Assembly: GCA_002105175.1 (NCBI GenBank)
Contig: MCGE01000044.1
Location: 62,001-126,000, forward strand
Reading direction: 5' to 3'
DNA length: 64,000 nucleotides
Origin: Absidia repens
Lineage: Eukaryota > Mucoromycota > Mucoromycetes > Mucorales > Cunninghamellaceae
Below the pieces are notes generated by a model. It saw only the letters and a list, made by a program, of their open reading frames with translations, was not told the origin of the DNA and searched no databases. Both the position numbers and the translations under genes were made by a program. How positions within the stretch are numbered: the first letter of the stretch is position 1; each line of letters starts with the position of its first letter. This document shows positions 36,131-50,150 of the stretch, in pieces.

Positions 36131-36746
36131 ATGACTGATTTACCTTTTGAATTGATTAATCATATTTTGACATTTGCTGATGCTTCTAGCTTATATGAAG
36201 TGGGCCATGTCTCTCATGCGCTCTCCTACCTATCACAAAAGCAAGTTTATCAACATCATATCCAATATGCTTCCATTCGATTATGGATACACCAACCAGG
36301 CACAATGATTCACAGACAAATTGGATTTGATCTTCATACAACACCCACCACCCATCATCAATCACATGCTCATGCTACTACTGCCGAATTTAGATATACA
36401 GGCGAACCCATTCCCTTTGATGGCACTAAACCTGTCTCAGTGGATGGTTGCACTATTATATTCAACCATCCATCGTCATTGGCATCCAAAAAGCACTACG
36501 GTATCACCTATGACGACACGCCGGTGGTAATGGACACTATCGACAGTACTTGGACAATGCAAAAACAAGGTCAATGGTCAATGCACGGTCAACTGGATCA
36601 AGAGGGTCGGTTTCAACCCTTGAGTCTTTCATGTGATGCTCATTTGTTTAATCCTGATTTATTGGACACGCTTTTACAACAACAAACTATTCGATTGAAG
36701 GAACGTATTCAGCGCAAGAAACAAGAACAGAAAATTCAACATGGTG

Positions 36747-36778
<32 letters not shown>

Positions 36779-36925
36779 ACAGCCCCCTCTCTCTATTGTG
36801 GGTTGGCTTCTCCATTGAAAGACACTTGTTCCTCAAAATCATTTGATCCCATTGGTTCCTCACCAGCCACCACGCCAACATCCAAACATATCCATTCTTC
36901 CACTTTACCTTCGTTATTCTCATAA
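36131..36925 (+). CDS. F-box-like protein
   Basis: Single exon, 264 aa, start at the ATG giving MTDLPFELINHILTFADA. The upstream in-frame extension is poly-pyrimidine translation and is unlikely to be protein. Residues 1-50 resemble an F-box (LPFELINHILTFADASSLYE, VGHVSHALSYLSQKQVYQ), which would link substrates to Skp1-cullin ubiquitin ligases. The middle (50-190) is a His- and Trp-containing region without a recognised domain; the C-terminus has an eight-Ala run and Ser/Thr/Pro-rich tail. The F-box call is by eye. Confidence 0.6.
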
Positions 36926-37061
36926 CCAATTGTAGTCTATTAGTATTTTTCTCATTGTATATATATACATATATATATGTTTGTTATTTTGATTTTCTTT
37001 GATACCCCTCACTCATTTTTGATATGTTTTATATACCTACATAATAAAAACCTGATTTTTT

Positions 37062-37094
<33 letters not shown>

Positions 37095-37830
37095 GGATAC
37101 ATTTATTATCGCTCTATGGTGACTGAACATGAACTGGAGAGGGGGGGGGGAGACAACGAGGTGGTAGTTTGGATTTAAACATTGGGATACGTGAGGATTG
37201 TTTTACTCTGTAGAAATAAGTGATACTTTGACGGAATGGAGACGGGTGATCACGGATGGAACGAAGATAAAATCCACATTGTTCTTCTTTTCTTTTTGCG
37301 CTCCCTTTTTTTTTTTTTTTTTTTTAAACGTGCATATCCGAGGAGGACTACCTCACGTGCGATTCATTTGAGACTTTTTAATAATAATATTCTTATCTAC
37401 ATATCTCTTTTCTATCATTACCTTTTCGAGATGAATTTCTAACATTGCCCTCCTTATATTATAAGTAAAATTTTCGGGAATCAATGCGCAGAAAAAAAAG
37501 GTAGAATGCTTCCATTATTTAGATGCAGACATATCTTTTGATGCTATGAGCAGCATTCATATGGAAGATGTGTTCATCTCAACACAACGTCGAAACCCAC
37601 GTGGTCTTCGTGAGTGGATGGTGCAGTTCGGCAACACCAACAACAATAAAAAAAGGAGATGGTTCACAGAAAATACTAAGAATAATGGTTTTTCTTGACA
37701 ATATACTCGTGAAAATGAAAAGGAACAAAATTACGTGATTGGTTTTATATATATACACATGTGCGTATATGAGTCTCAGGCAATTGAAGCTGGTCAGTTT
37801 TCGACGGCCAAAAAAATAAAAAATGAAATT

Positions 37831-38214
37831 GAAATCCCGCACACGTGAATTTTATTTTCTCTCAATTTTTTTTTTTGTTCGCTCTCTTTCTTTTCTTTTT
37901 TCTTCATCATTGTAACCTCATGGGTTTATGATAGAGTTAGATTAGTGCTAGAACTAGTTTAGAGTGGTTTTCAGTTCAGGGATTACAAGATGCATGGGGA
38001 TATCCTTTCATTTTGGATTCAGGATTTTGAACAAACATTATATGACTTTAATAGTTTATTTAGTTTAGTTTAGTGGTAGTTTGTATCTACAATATGTTTT
38101 TTTTTCCCTTAACAAACATGGTTTTGATCCAATAAATAACGTATCTTTTTACATGCCTTACTGAAAAATGTCCTATCAGTCTCTTTCATATCTTGTACAA
38201 TAGATCCCTTTTTA
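37831..38214 (-). repeat. Dispersed repeat family, copy C
   Basis: Reverse complement shows the same ordered blocks as copy B: GGATCTATTGTACAAGATATG, ACATTTTTCAGTAAGGCATG, AAAATCCTGAATCCAAAATG, AAAGGATATCCCCATGCATC and the right end CACGTGTGCGGGATTTC. Confidence 0.75.
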
Positions 38215-38400
38215 TCCTCACCCTCCCATCCTTTATGTTAGTATCGTTATGCTTCAATAAAGATACGCCGCTTTATAGTCTTTCTCATATCTTGTACCAT
38301 ATATTAGATCCTTTTTTACAGTCTTCCCGTTATAGTAGTGTAAACTGTTCTTCAACTCTCACAATGTAGTCTCCCTCATGCTTCCTGGAATAGATCCCTA
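38161..38400 (-). repeat. Tandem sub-repeats at the end of copy C
   Basis: On the plus strand, variants of CTTGTACAATAGATCC recur near 38192, 38291 and 38380 with TAGTCT/CAGTCT-type lead-ins, at ~90-100 base spacing. Confidence 0.45.
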
Positions 38401-38934
38401 GTTACAATGAACCCCATTTTCGTAGTCTAAGTATCTACCATATTCCTTCAAATAAAATACGTCCTTTTTATGACCCTATCATATAGCAAACAATGTCCGT
38501 TATTGTGAATATTTTGTTTGTGTGCTGCTAGTGTCACCTTATTAGACTGGACATGCTGTATATAGCCAGCGCGTTATTTCTCTCATCCTCCTTTGCTTTT
38601 TTTTTTGGATTTCCTGGCGTAATCTGCATGCCCAGTATCGAAAAATTGCTATGCAAGTCAAAAGCAAATCCCACTCATTGAGTTTCCGTCATCATCATTC
38701 CGTTCCATTCTATCCTGTCTTTCATCCCATGCTATCATATCCCGCCCCATCAGATCCACGCCTAAAGTGACATATCCGTCACATATCAGTCCCTCCTCCC
38801 CTCCCATATCATTATCCCATACTATCATCATCAGCCAGTTCTTCTTTTTTAAAAAAAAAGATGATTGATAAAAAGCATTTATTTGACAAATAAAAATAAA
38901 AAAGAAAATAAAGAAACAAACTAAACTACATAAA

Positions 38935-40306
38935 CTAAAGTTCACCATGACCGTGGGCCAAGATAGACAATTTCCAAGCTTGCAACAACCGTTCTAGTTT
39001 GAGCACATGAAGTTCGACTTGGGCTTTTGTTTGGCGTTCCAGGGAGTTCAAGTACTGACGCACGTCGTTGAGGATTTGGTTGAAAGAGCGAGGCGAGGTA
39101 TGGTGGAGATTGCGTTGCAAGTAAGCACGGACCCAGTCGATTTCGCCTTCGGTGTAGCCAATGCGACGGTAAGCGTCGAATTCACGATCGTGCCAGTAGG
39201 TAGCAAAGGATTGTTTTGCGTTCTGGATCGCCTTGGACCATTCATCCTGGACTTGTTCTTTCTTTTCATCCAATTGTTGGCCATAGTCGGTGAGACGGGA
39301 CATCAGATCATGGAAGGGAGCACACACATGGCGATGGAGCCAGTTGACAATGGCATAGTCGCTACTATCGAGCCATGAGGCTTCATCTTGATACACAGGG
39401 GGAGGAGTCGGTAAGCCCAAGTAATCATGCGTAAACACCCGGAACCCGACGACCTTGATTCGCAATTGATCAATCACCTTTTCAATGTCTGCGGTCGAGA
39501 ACCCTTCTGCTGCCAAGGTCTTGACCAATTGTCGCCACCATTCCTTGGAACCCAGTTCTTGTCGTTTCATTGCCTTATCCAAGGCCACTTTCAGTTGTTC
39601 ATGTTGACGGACAGGCAGCCACGATGCAAACGGTACGGTGGTTTCATCCAGCCACGTGCGGTAAGGATCCTTGTCGCCAAGGCGAATCGGGGAGGTCGAT
39701 TGGCCAAACCACAATGACCAGGTGCTGGGAGGAGTTACTGTGGCTTCCACGTCCTTGATCACTTGCTGCCATTGCTCCGGTGTCAAAAAGTGCGACGACG
39801 AGACCGCCACCTTGTTGTTGCCATCCGTCAGTTGCTCATGGACGTGATCGCGCGTCAATTGCCCATGCACTTCTAATTGCCGTAACACTCGTTCAATATC
39901 CTTGAGAAGTCGTTGTCGTTGATGTGATTCCAATAGTGCATAGTTATCCTCCAACTTCTTGTCCAAGCCTTCCAGCACGCGCTCCACCCGGTCGCCAAAG
40001 AGATCTGTTGTGAGCACCGCCATATCACGATACTGTTTCACCGTTTGTAATAATTGCGCATCTTCTATTTCATCGTAAGGAATACCATAGCGTAGCAAAT
40101 ACGTTTGCGCCTCTTTTCGTGCTTTGTTTTTATGTCAAGATGATAATCAATGAAAAAAAAAAAGTGAAGAAAAAAAAGAAAAAGCATGGTTAATTAAACA
40201 TATCAGGCAAATGTGTGACATTAGTTTCCTTACTTGAGATTCCAAGTGTCACTTGAAAAAATGCAATAGATAATAGTAGTACACAAGAAAACAAGAGCGT
40301 CTTCAT
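38935..40306 (-). CDS. Secretory-pathway helical protein, Ish1/Msc1-like
   Basis: Two exons: 40234-40306 and 38935-40121 (419 aa). Exon 1 encodes a signal peptide (MKTLLFSCVLLLSIAFFQVT, cleavage likely soon after TLG). The mature part is mostly charged alpha-helix with repeating helix-turn units such as TYLLRYGIPYDEIEDAQLLQ and EFDAYRRIGYTEGEIDWVRA, resembling the Ish1/Msc1 stress-response family. The last four residues are HGEL, close to the ER-retrieval signal HDEL. This suggests a lumenal ER or nuclear-envelope protein. Divergent from the desaturase at 40823. The family call is tentative. Confidence 0.7.
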
Positions 40307-40822
40307 CATAAAAAAAAAAAAGAGTATTGGGTCAACAAGTGAAAGTGTCAAAACGCAATTAAAAAAAAATTGAAATGCGGCCGTCGGCATTTGAAACAAC
40401 CCCCCGTATCTAAGCAATTACCTAAAAAAAGAGACCCTTTTAAAATCATGCATGGATTAATTAAAACAAGTATTCATGTTCAGATCGTATTGTTGGGATC
40501 TCTCTATTCATATGGTTTTCTCTCCCTTGCCCAGAAATACATCCCAATATCCCAACAATCGGGGAGCCAAGAGAGTCTCCTATGGTATTTTCTATGCTGG
40601 GATTCATTTTTTATGATCTGATTTTTTTTTTTTTTTTCTCTAATTGTAAAATCATGCCAATGAACGTCAAATGGATCAATCCTGGTTATTTTTTCCATCA
40701 TAGTTGGGTCTTTTGGGGCAAATGGAAAATAAAAGGGGTGATTCATCTTTCTTATATAAAAAGGAGCAAAAACGTCTAGAAACATTTTTTTTTTGTTTCA
40801 ATACAATATCATCATCATCAAA
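40307..40822. promoter_or_regulatory. Divergent promoter region, Msc1-like / desaturase
   Basis: 516 bases between the start codons of two divergent genes. The desaturase side has a TATA element at 40753-40760. Other elements cannot be assigned. Confidence 0.5.
40753..40760 (+). promoter_or_regulatory. TATA box of the desaturase gene
   Basis: TATATAAA followed by AAGG lies 63 bases upstream of the ATG at 40823, a good position for a core promoter element. Confidence 0.55.
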
Positions 40823-42100
40823 ATGGTTTCAAGTACATCAACCATTACATTAACAAAACCCCAATCTGCAGATTTTAAACGTTACATTGGTTGTCAAGAC
40901 GACGATATCGTTTATGCCTACACGGCGTCTGAAGCACGTAAAAAGCCATTACCACCTTCACACATGCCTCCTCTGTTTGATGAGCCGACAACAATGAAGA
41001 ATTTCCATCGTCATGTCAATTGGTTGCAATCCCTCTTATTGATCTCAACACCGTTGCTTGCCCTCTATGGTGCATGGACCACCCCTTTATATACCAAGAC
41101 ACTCTACTGGACCTTAATTTATTATTTCACCACTGGTTTGGGGATCACAGGGGGTTATCATCGCCTCTGGGCACATCGGTCTTATCATGCGCCTCTGATC
41201 AGTCAAGTCTTTTTTTGTTTGGCGGGCAGCGGGGCGGTGGAAGGGTCCATTCAATGGTGGTCACGCGGTCATCGTGCCCATCACCGTTGGACAGATACGG
41301 ATAAAGATCCTTATGCGGCGACCCGGGGCTTCTTCTTCTCACACATGGGCTGGATGTTGGTCAATCGCCCGAAATCTCGTATTGGTTATGCCGACGTGGC
41401 GGACTTGAAAAAGGACAGGTTGATCCAATTCCAACATCGTCATTATCCATGGTTTGCCTTGGTCATGGGCTTTTTGTTTCCTTGCTTGGTGGCCGGTTTG
41501 GGATGGGGGGATTACAAGGTAATTAAGGAGAGGGAAGGGAGGGCATCAGGCCACTGAGACTGACTACTTTTTTTTTTTCTTTTAAAATAAAAAAAAAAAA
41601 TAATAATAATAGGGTGGATTTATTTATGCTGGTGTATGCCGACTTGTTTTTGTTCACCATGCTACTTTTTGTGTCAACAGTCTAGCCCACTATATTGGTG
41701 AAACTACTTTTGATGATTTCCACACGCCAAAGGATCATTGGTTAACTGCCTTTGTGACATGTGGTGAAGGTACGATTCCGAATACATTATATATATATAA
41801 ATTGTTTGACTCACGCTCCCGTTATTACTTACAAAAAAAAATATAGGATATCACAATTTTCATCATGAATTTCCTCAAGATTATAGAAATGCTATCGTCT
41901 GGTATCAATATGATCCAACGAAATGGTTGATCAAGGCTCTATCACTCATTGGCCTGGCAACGCATTTAAAAAAATTCCCCACCAATGAAATCACAAAAAG
42001 TCAAGTTCAGATGCAAGAAAAACGCTTATATATCAAAAAGAAGACTTTATCTTATGGTACTCCTATTGATCAATTGCCTGTTTATACCTTTTCACAATGT

Positions 42101-42139
<39 letters not shown>

Positions 42140-42490
42140 AAAGGCCGTCCTGCAGTTTGTTGTACATATTTTTAATAATGATATTCGTTTTTTCTAGTTC
42201 AAGAGCAAGTTCGAGCCAATGGCAAGCAATGGATTTTGATTGAAGGTATTTTATATGATGTCAAAAATTTTGATCATCCTGGTGGATCAAGGTATCTCTG
42301 CAATGGTATTGGGAAGGATATGACTACGGCATTCAATGGAGCCCTGTACAATCATTCCAATGGGGCGCGTCATCTCTTGACTTCCATGCGGGTGGGCGTG
42401 GTGAAAAATGGCATGGAATTAATGCGTGATCATCCTGATGTTCCTTGTTATGATATCAGCATGGAAATCAATAATAAAAAATCAAACTAG
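40823..42490 (+). CDS. OLE1: Delta-9 acyl-CoA desaturase with cytochrome b5 domain
   Basis: Four exons: 40823-41518, 41613-41769, 41847-42098, 42198-42490 (465 aa). The three histidine boxes of stearoyl-CoA desaturases are present: HRLWAH (113-118), HRAHH (150-154) and HNFHH (287-291). Hydrophobic segments lie at about 69-90, 95-110 and 215-232. A C-terminal cytochrome b5 domain carries HPGG (395-398), as in fungal Ole1. It introduces the 9,10 double bond into palmitoyl/stearoyl-CoA in the ER membrane. The fourth exon joins in phase (T|TT). Intron 3 contains a run of more than 30 A. The start is the ATG after CATCAAA. Confidence 0.95.
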
Positions 42491-42584
42491 TCTATATGAT
42501 GTTTAAATAAAAAAATAAGGATCTTCGCGCAATCACATGTATTATTTTTGCTTCGGAGTTTCAACACTTACTTGGATCATTTTT

Positions 42585-42592
42585 TATATAAA
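42585..42592 (+). promoter_or_regulatory. TATA-like element of the kinase gene
   Basis: TATATAAA lies 103 bases before the ATG at 42695, within the 204-base gap after the desaturase stop codon. Confidence 0.4.
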
Positions 42593-42694
42593 AGTCTTTA
42601 ATTTTTTGTAGGTTCCTCCTTTTTTTTTTTTTTTTTTTCTCCTCATCATATCTTACAAATATTACACTTTTTACTATATTTTGACACATACCTT

Positions 42695-44610
<1,916 letters not shown>

Positions 44611-46565
44611 TGATGAATTTTTTCTTGCCGTCTCTCCACCCACCAGCCCGCGCCATCTCCCTATCTCACTTTAACTTAGTTCTCTTTATTTAATGCCTGT
44701 TGTATAGTTTGACCTTTACCACTTAGTTTATTCGTTACCAGTACTATTTACATTTTTACCTATTATTTTACACTTTACTACATTTATATAATAAAACATA
44801 TGACCCATATTTATACATTATCAAAAAGTCATGGTTGCCTTGATGTAATTGATCCTAAGTAAATATTTGGCTCTTTTTCTTTGGTTTTGTCTACAATGTA
44901 GCTCGGCAAGAACGTAAAGCCAATTTTGTTCCAAAATTTTATATTCAATTTCAAAATACTCTTACATTTGCAAAAAAAAAAAAAAAAAGAAAAAGAAAAA
45001 AAATCTACAGGGTGTTCAGGTAGAGAGGCACCCGTCCCCGCCCATTTTTTTTATTACACCTCCACCTCCCCCCAAAAAAAGGTAAAGGGCTGGATAGATA
45101 AAAATAGATCCATTGAAACAAAGGCTAGGCAGGTGACAAGGTCTAGACTGATTCATATGAAGTGATAATAGAGCTTAACTAGGGTCACCGTCATACCCCC
45201 CCTTGACGGAGAGAGAGAATGTGGCCAAGTAGTCATGGAGAGAGAGAAAAAAAGCCGTATTGCGCCGGCTACATGGATAGCACATTATCCTGGATTCATT
45301 TATATGCTTTATTTAATACTAATGTGGTTTAAGGCCATTCATCAAGTTTGGTGTCTGTGGAAGAGAAAAAAAGTGAAAGTCGCAGTAAAAGGGGAGGGGA
45401 GGGGGACGAAGAAGCAAATGCTTCGTAGGACACAACTGACAAAGCAGTTACAATAGCGACATTATTTCTAATATTCGATGGGGTCAAAGAATGGATAACA
45501 AAAAAGAATAATTTATTGACGCATATTGGATAGATACTAAAAAGTAAACACCAGAGGGGGAGGGAGGGGGAACGGACGGGCTCACGGTGACGACAATGGT
45601 TTTAATGGAGGGATCTATTGGAGGAAGCACGGGTGAGACTAGTGTGACATGTAAAGAGTGACCAACACTAATATATAGGGGAAATTGTAAAATTGGAACA
45701 TGTATATTGTGTATGGCATGAAGCTGTTTAAAAAAAAGGGATCTTCAATGGCAACACTAATCAAAAGTGGTGATGGAGTCAAAAAAAAAAAAAAAAAAAA
45801 AGGAAACCTATTACACACAAGGCATGAGAAAGACGAATGGAGCATTTTTCATTGAAGCAAGTAAAAAGAGACATATTTTATTTATATGCAGGTACAAACT
45901 ATGGACAAACTAACACTGAACTAAGCTAATGACGACTCCAAAAAGCCAAACTAATGGTGACTTCAGATCCTAGATCCAAAATGAAAGGATTTCCCCATGT
46001 ATCTTGTAATCCCTGAGCTGAAACGATTCTGAACTAGTTTTGACACTAATCTAAATCCAACATAACTCATGGAAGCTACGAATGTGAAAAATTAAATAAG
46101 GAATAAAGAAGAAAGAGCGAGAAAATTAGAAAGTGGGAGAAAATAAATATTCACGTGGGCGGAATTTGAATGGTTTCTGGCTTTGAGGTATTGATACCGT
46201 CGACCATTATTCCTCCTTTGAGAGCACGATATAAAAAGCAACTAGTCACCCCCATAGATCTTGCCCTATGAAACCCAAAAATACAAATCAATCAATACCA
46301 AGAAGCTAATGAATTTGCTAGATGTGCCATTACGCCAAGATCAGCGAACGGGGTGATCATAGTTTATTGAAAAAAAAATATATAATAATAATAATGAATG
46401 AATATAAATAAACGATCTAATAAAGTTTCTATCATTGAATGGGTGAGGAAGGGAGTAAATAAAGAATGAATGATGCATAATGTAAATAAAAGAAAAAAGA
46501 AAGAGTGGGGGTAGTCTATTATCACTAAAAAGAAAAAAAAAGTCTAATCTAATCTAGAACAGATT
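44611..46565. other. Intergenic spacer with repeat copy D
   Basis: Convergent 3' spacer. It includes A-runs, a CAGGGTGTTCAGG segment near 45009, an isolated 73-codon frame (45235-45456, not convincing) and a dispersed-repeat copy (45803-46166, related sequence from about 45600). Confidence 0.55.
45803..46166 (+). repeat. Dispersed repeat family, copy D
   Basis: Same orientation and block order as copy B: CATTTTTCATTGAAGCAAGT, CAAACTATGGACAAACTAAC, ATCCAAAATGAAAGGATTTC, CCCATGTATCTTGTAATCCC, and right end CACGTGGGCGGAATTTG. A GGATCTATTGGAGG block also precedes it near 45609. Confidence 0.75.
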
Positions 46566-48714
46566 CTATTCTCTAGAGATATCACGACCCAAGATGTTTT
46601 TCTTCAACCAATCGGTAATGACCAAAGAGCGGTTACGACCAGAGAAAAGGTTGGAGATGTACGCCGAACGCCAGAATGCATAGGTCATCACACCACCAGA
46701 CGACACACTGCCAGGACCAAAGGGTAAATCGGCAATGGCCTTATCAGAACCAACGTAACTATTAGATATACAGAAAGAAAGATATACTTGTTAGAAAAAA
46801 AAAATCCTGATATATCGCCCCTCCCACCACCACCACAAACTATATTATCCGCCTTTTTTCTTTTCTCTTCTTCTTACCATAAAGATCCTTGGTGAGAGTA
46901 TTGGAATGGCTTGAGATCCTTAGCCTTTTGCAATTTACGTTCCTTCTTGGCACGTTCTTCTTCAGGGACGGTAGCGACTTGGGATTCGAGTTGATCACGG
47001 ACGGTCATTTGATGGAAGAGACGGGCAAGGTACTTACCTTGTTGGGCAGCGACTTGAGCGGTAGGGGCATATTTGGTAGCGGTGGCATCACCCAAGGCAA
47101 AGATGGATTCGGAGCCTTCCAGACGGAGCCAGTCATCGACAGCAAGACCACGACGGGCGGTTTGCGATTCGGGGAACTTGTTCATCAAATCACGGATCAA
47201 GGGACGGGAAGTGTTACCGGTAGCCCACACCAAGAGCCCATAGGGGATCGATTCATTGGAACCATCGGGACGTTGGACCACGATTTCCTTTTCGCGCACT
47301 TCCTTGACCATGGTTTTGGTGTGAATGGTGATGTTTTGTTCCTTGAAGGTGGATTCAGTATAGTCGATCAGTTGTTTGGAGAAGGCAGGTAAGACGTTGG
47401 GAAGGGCTTCGACAAGCGTGATCTTGATTTTGCCAGCAAGGTCAGGATACCAGGTGCTCAAATCGTCCATCAAGAAGTCATGTAATTCAGCAGCATATTC
47501 GATACCAGAAGGTCCACCACCCACAATGGTCATGTGCAATAAACGCTCCACTTCTTCGGGAGATTGGCCAGGGAAGCCGGCGGTTTCAATACAGTCCATC
47601 AACTTGTTTCGGATCTTTTGCGCGTCCCATACTTCTTTAAGGAAACAACCATATTCTTGAACACCCTTGATACCAAATGTTTGGTTTTGCGCACCAACAC
47701 CAATCACGAGGTAATCATATGAGATCGTGCTTTCATCCTTGGTTCCCTTGACATCCGAGTTATCTAATTTTTTTTTCAAAAAAAAAAAAATACCCAACCA
47801 TCAATATCATGTCTGATTTTTCTCTATCCTTCATCACGCTGTCTATATATATTTACTTACCAACGATAGTGATCACCTTGTTATCAGGATCGATATCGGT
47901 ACATTCAGCTTCATAAACCTTGACAGCTCTAGACTTGTGGCGGGTGATAAAACGAATGGGTTCGACAATTGAGCGCACATCTACGGTACCAACTGTGCAA
48001 CTGGGAAGTAAGGGAGTAAACAAAAAGTAGTTACGGGGAGAAACAACCACCACATTGTATTCATCAGTGTCAACCGCCTTCAAGAAGGAGGTAGAGGCCC
48101 AACCGCTTCCAAGAACAACAATGGTTTTCTTGCTAGGATCATATTCAGTTTGAGCAGTAGGATGACGGTGTTCATACATTTCTAGATAAAGACCAGAAGA
48201 TATATACAAAAGAATAAGCATTTCAAATCTACCACAATGTCATGCCATGCCAGCACTATAACCAACACCCCCTCCCCTCTCACCTTCTCTCTATCTCTCT
48301 CCCTTGCACTTACCGTAGGCACCATAACCAATAAACGCCACAGTACCAAACTTGACGGCACCTTTGAAGAATGCCCACTTGGAGAAGGATTTCTTGACAG
48401 GAGCAGCTGATGAGCTATTCCATCGATAAGCAGTTTTCAAAGATGTTTGAGAAGTGAAGCGAGCACCACTGCGAAGAGCAGAACCTAAAAGAGAACAACT
48501 ATGTAAGTGGCCATGACAATGCTACCCTTTTTTTTTTTGTTGGGGACAATGGAAGAGAATTGTAGAGGAGTACAAAGAGGTATATCATATGAAGTAAGGA
48601 ATAAATATCCCGCGTTTCTTATAATACACACCCCAGTGTATCCTCCCCATGATCCAACTACCACCCAAATATTATTCCTATTTTACCTCCAATAGCTCTA
48701 GTAACAGATTGCAT
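46566..48714 (-). CDS. NDE1: Alternative (type II) NADH dehydrogenase, mitochondrial
   Basis: Five exons: 48687-48714, 48314-48484, 47861-48181, 46878-47763, 46566-46758 (532 aa). The N-terminus is basic and Ser-rich, like a mitochondrial targeting peptide (MQSVTRAIGGSALRSGARFT), followed by a short hydrophobic segment near 50-65. Two dinucleotide-binding folds are clear: VVLGSGWAS (about 88-96, FAD) and IVGGGPSG (about 253-260, NADH). Further motifs are PRNYFLFTPLLPS, FALGDAT and the AQVAAQQGKYLARLF helix. The C-terminal membrane-binding region ends GRNRSLVITDWLKKNILGRD. It oxidises NADH and reduces ubiquinone without proton pumping; external versus internal side is not decided by sequence. 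No EF-hand insert. Confidence 0.92.
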
Positions 48715-49777
48715 GAGGGGCGTAGATAATGGAGAGGGGATAATAATAAAAATAGAAGAGAAAGAAAAAGAAGAAAGGAGAGAGAAGCACAAAAAAGAAA
48801 AATAAAAAAAAAAGGAAAGGTCCGACCACTCCTCAAAAACGGGGCAAACTTGGAATTTTTTGTAGAAAAAAATCTTTTTGAAGGCCAAAGCTCCGACTCA
48901 AGCCTCCAAGTTGCATGTCTCTTCAGCTGAATGTCACGAGTTTGGGGTGATCTCCATCCGCATTTTGTTTTTTAATGTACAACAATGAAAAAAAAATCCA
49001 CTCATATCAAGGACCGATGACACATTATGATATCCTCTCTATCAGTCCAATAGACCGCGGGACAGTAGAATGATCATTCGTCTCTTTCCTTTTGTTGGTG
49101 GCGGGTTAAAGCGGGACATAGTACATCGTATGGGTCAAGTAAGTATAAGTGCGTGTGTACACATTTCTTTTTTCACCCACAGCGCATTTTTTATGTACAT
49201 ATTATCTCTCTTTTTTTCACACATGTCCGAAACAAGTACTTTTGCTGACAAGGCTCAAGTTGTACACATCTATTTGACACAGTCCAAATTAGGAAGTCAA
49301 AGCACTCTTTTTTTTTATTTTAAATTCCCGGTCCTCGGCCCACCGGGTTGAATGTCCTTATCAATGAAACTGGCTATTTTCCTTTTATATATGCATATAC
49401 AAATATATGCTATAACACAATAGGATATCTCTGATGGTAACTCTATACTACTACATAGAGAAGCAGCCATAAAAAGATCATCACTTAAAATTGATAACAC
49501 AGCCTATTCAATATACATAATAATTTTTTTAGGTTGGGGTCTGTATTGTAGTTTACCACGTGCTTATTAATTTGGGAGAAGCGCAGCGAAACAACGATGA
49601 TCACATAAATATATCCTACCTCCAAGGGGCACCGCTGCTGGGAGACTGGGCCCATTTTTCTAATTAAAGCCTGAAAAAACGAACCTGCCCCAGAATTTCG
49701 GAGGTGAATGAGGGGGAGGGGATAATGAAATATAATTTTAAGAAGTGAAAAGGTTTATGACTACTGTCGCATCACAT

Positions 49778-49803
49778 ATATGTATGGTGGCTAAACTAAA
49801 GGT
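49778..49803 (+). repeat. 26-base exact direct repeat, copy 1
   Basis: Begins ATATGTATGGTGGCTAAACT and is identical to 49962-49987, 184 bases further on. Confidence 0.8.
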
Positions 49804-49961
49804 CCATCCGATCATCAGGCAGGGGGGTGGGGCTAATAGATTCTAATACATGAAGCGCAAAAAAAAAAAAAAAATGCTCACTTCAAAATTAGCTGAAAGC
49901 AACGGTAAAACAATCAAGTGTACTGAAGTCTCTTCACAAATGATCAGCTTTAAGATGATTG

Positions 49962-49987
49962 ATATGTATGGTGGCTAAACTAAAGGT
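49962..49987 (+). repeat. 26-base exact direct repeat, copy 2
   Basis: Identical to 49778-49803. Confidence 0.8.
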
Positions 49988-50150
49988 GAATCTAAGAAGT
50001 AAACAGTTCTCCGAATATTTCATAAAAAAAAGCACAATCTTTATTTGGGAAAATAAATTCAGAGATAAATAGTCTAAATTATGTGAAGGCTGCGCAGGGA
50101 GAATTGGGGGGGGGTGAACAGAATCATGAGGACTAATGACTAAACTATAT

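Larger units (their letters stand above)
36926..38934. other. Intergenic spacer with repeat copy C
   Basis: Contains T-runs (37060-37090), a poly-G stretch, an orphan open frame at 37465-37698, one dispersed-repeat copy (37831-38214) and related tandem blocks up to about 38400. No intact gene is supported. Confidence 0.55.

Noticed and set aside
39007..39378. 123-codon plus-strand frame
   Set aside because: Antisense to the Msc1-like exon, which has signal peptide, splice phase and helical repeats on the minus strand.
45005..45035. CAGGGTGTTCAGG segment resembling a DNA-transposon terminal repeat
   Set aside because: No matching inverted copy was found within reach, so it cannot be called an element end.
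45235..45456. 73-codon ATG frame with a hydrophobic middle
   Set aside because: Isolated, with no splice or promoter support, and ends in purine-repeat translation; likely chance.
46889..47392. 167-codon plus-strand frame
   Set aside because: Antisense shadow of the NADH dehydrogenase exon; the minus strand carries both nucleotide-binding motifs.
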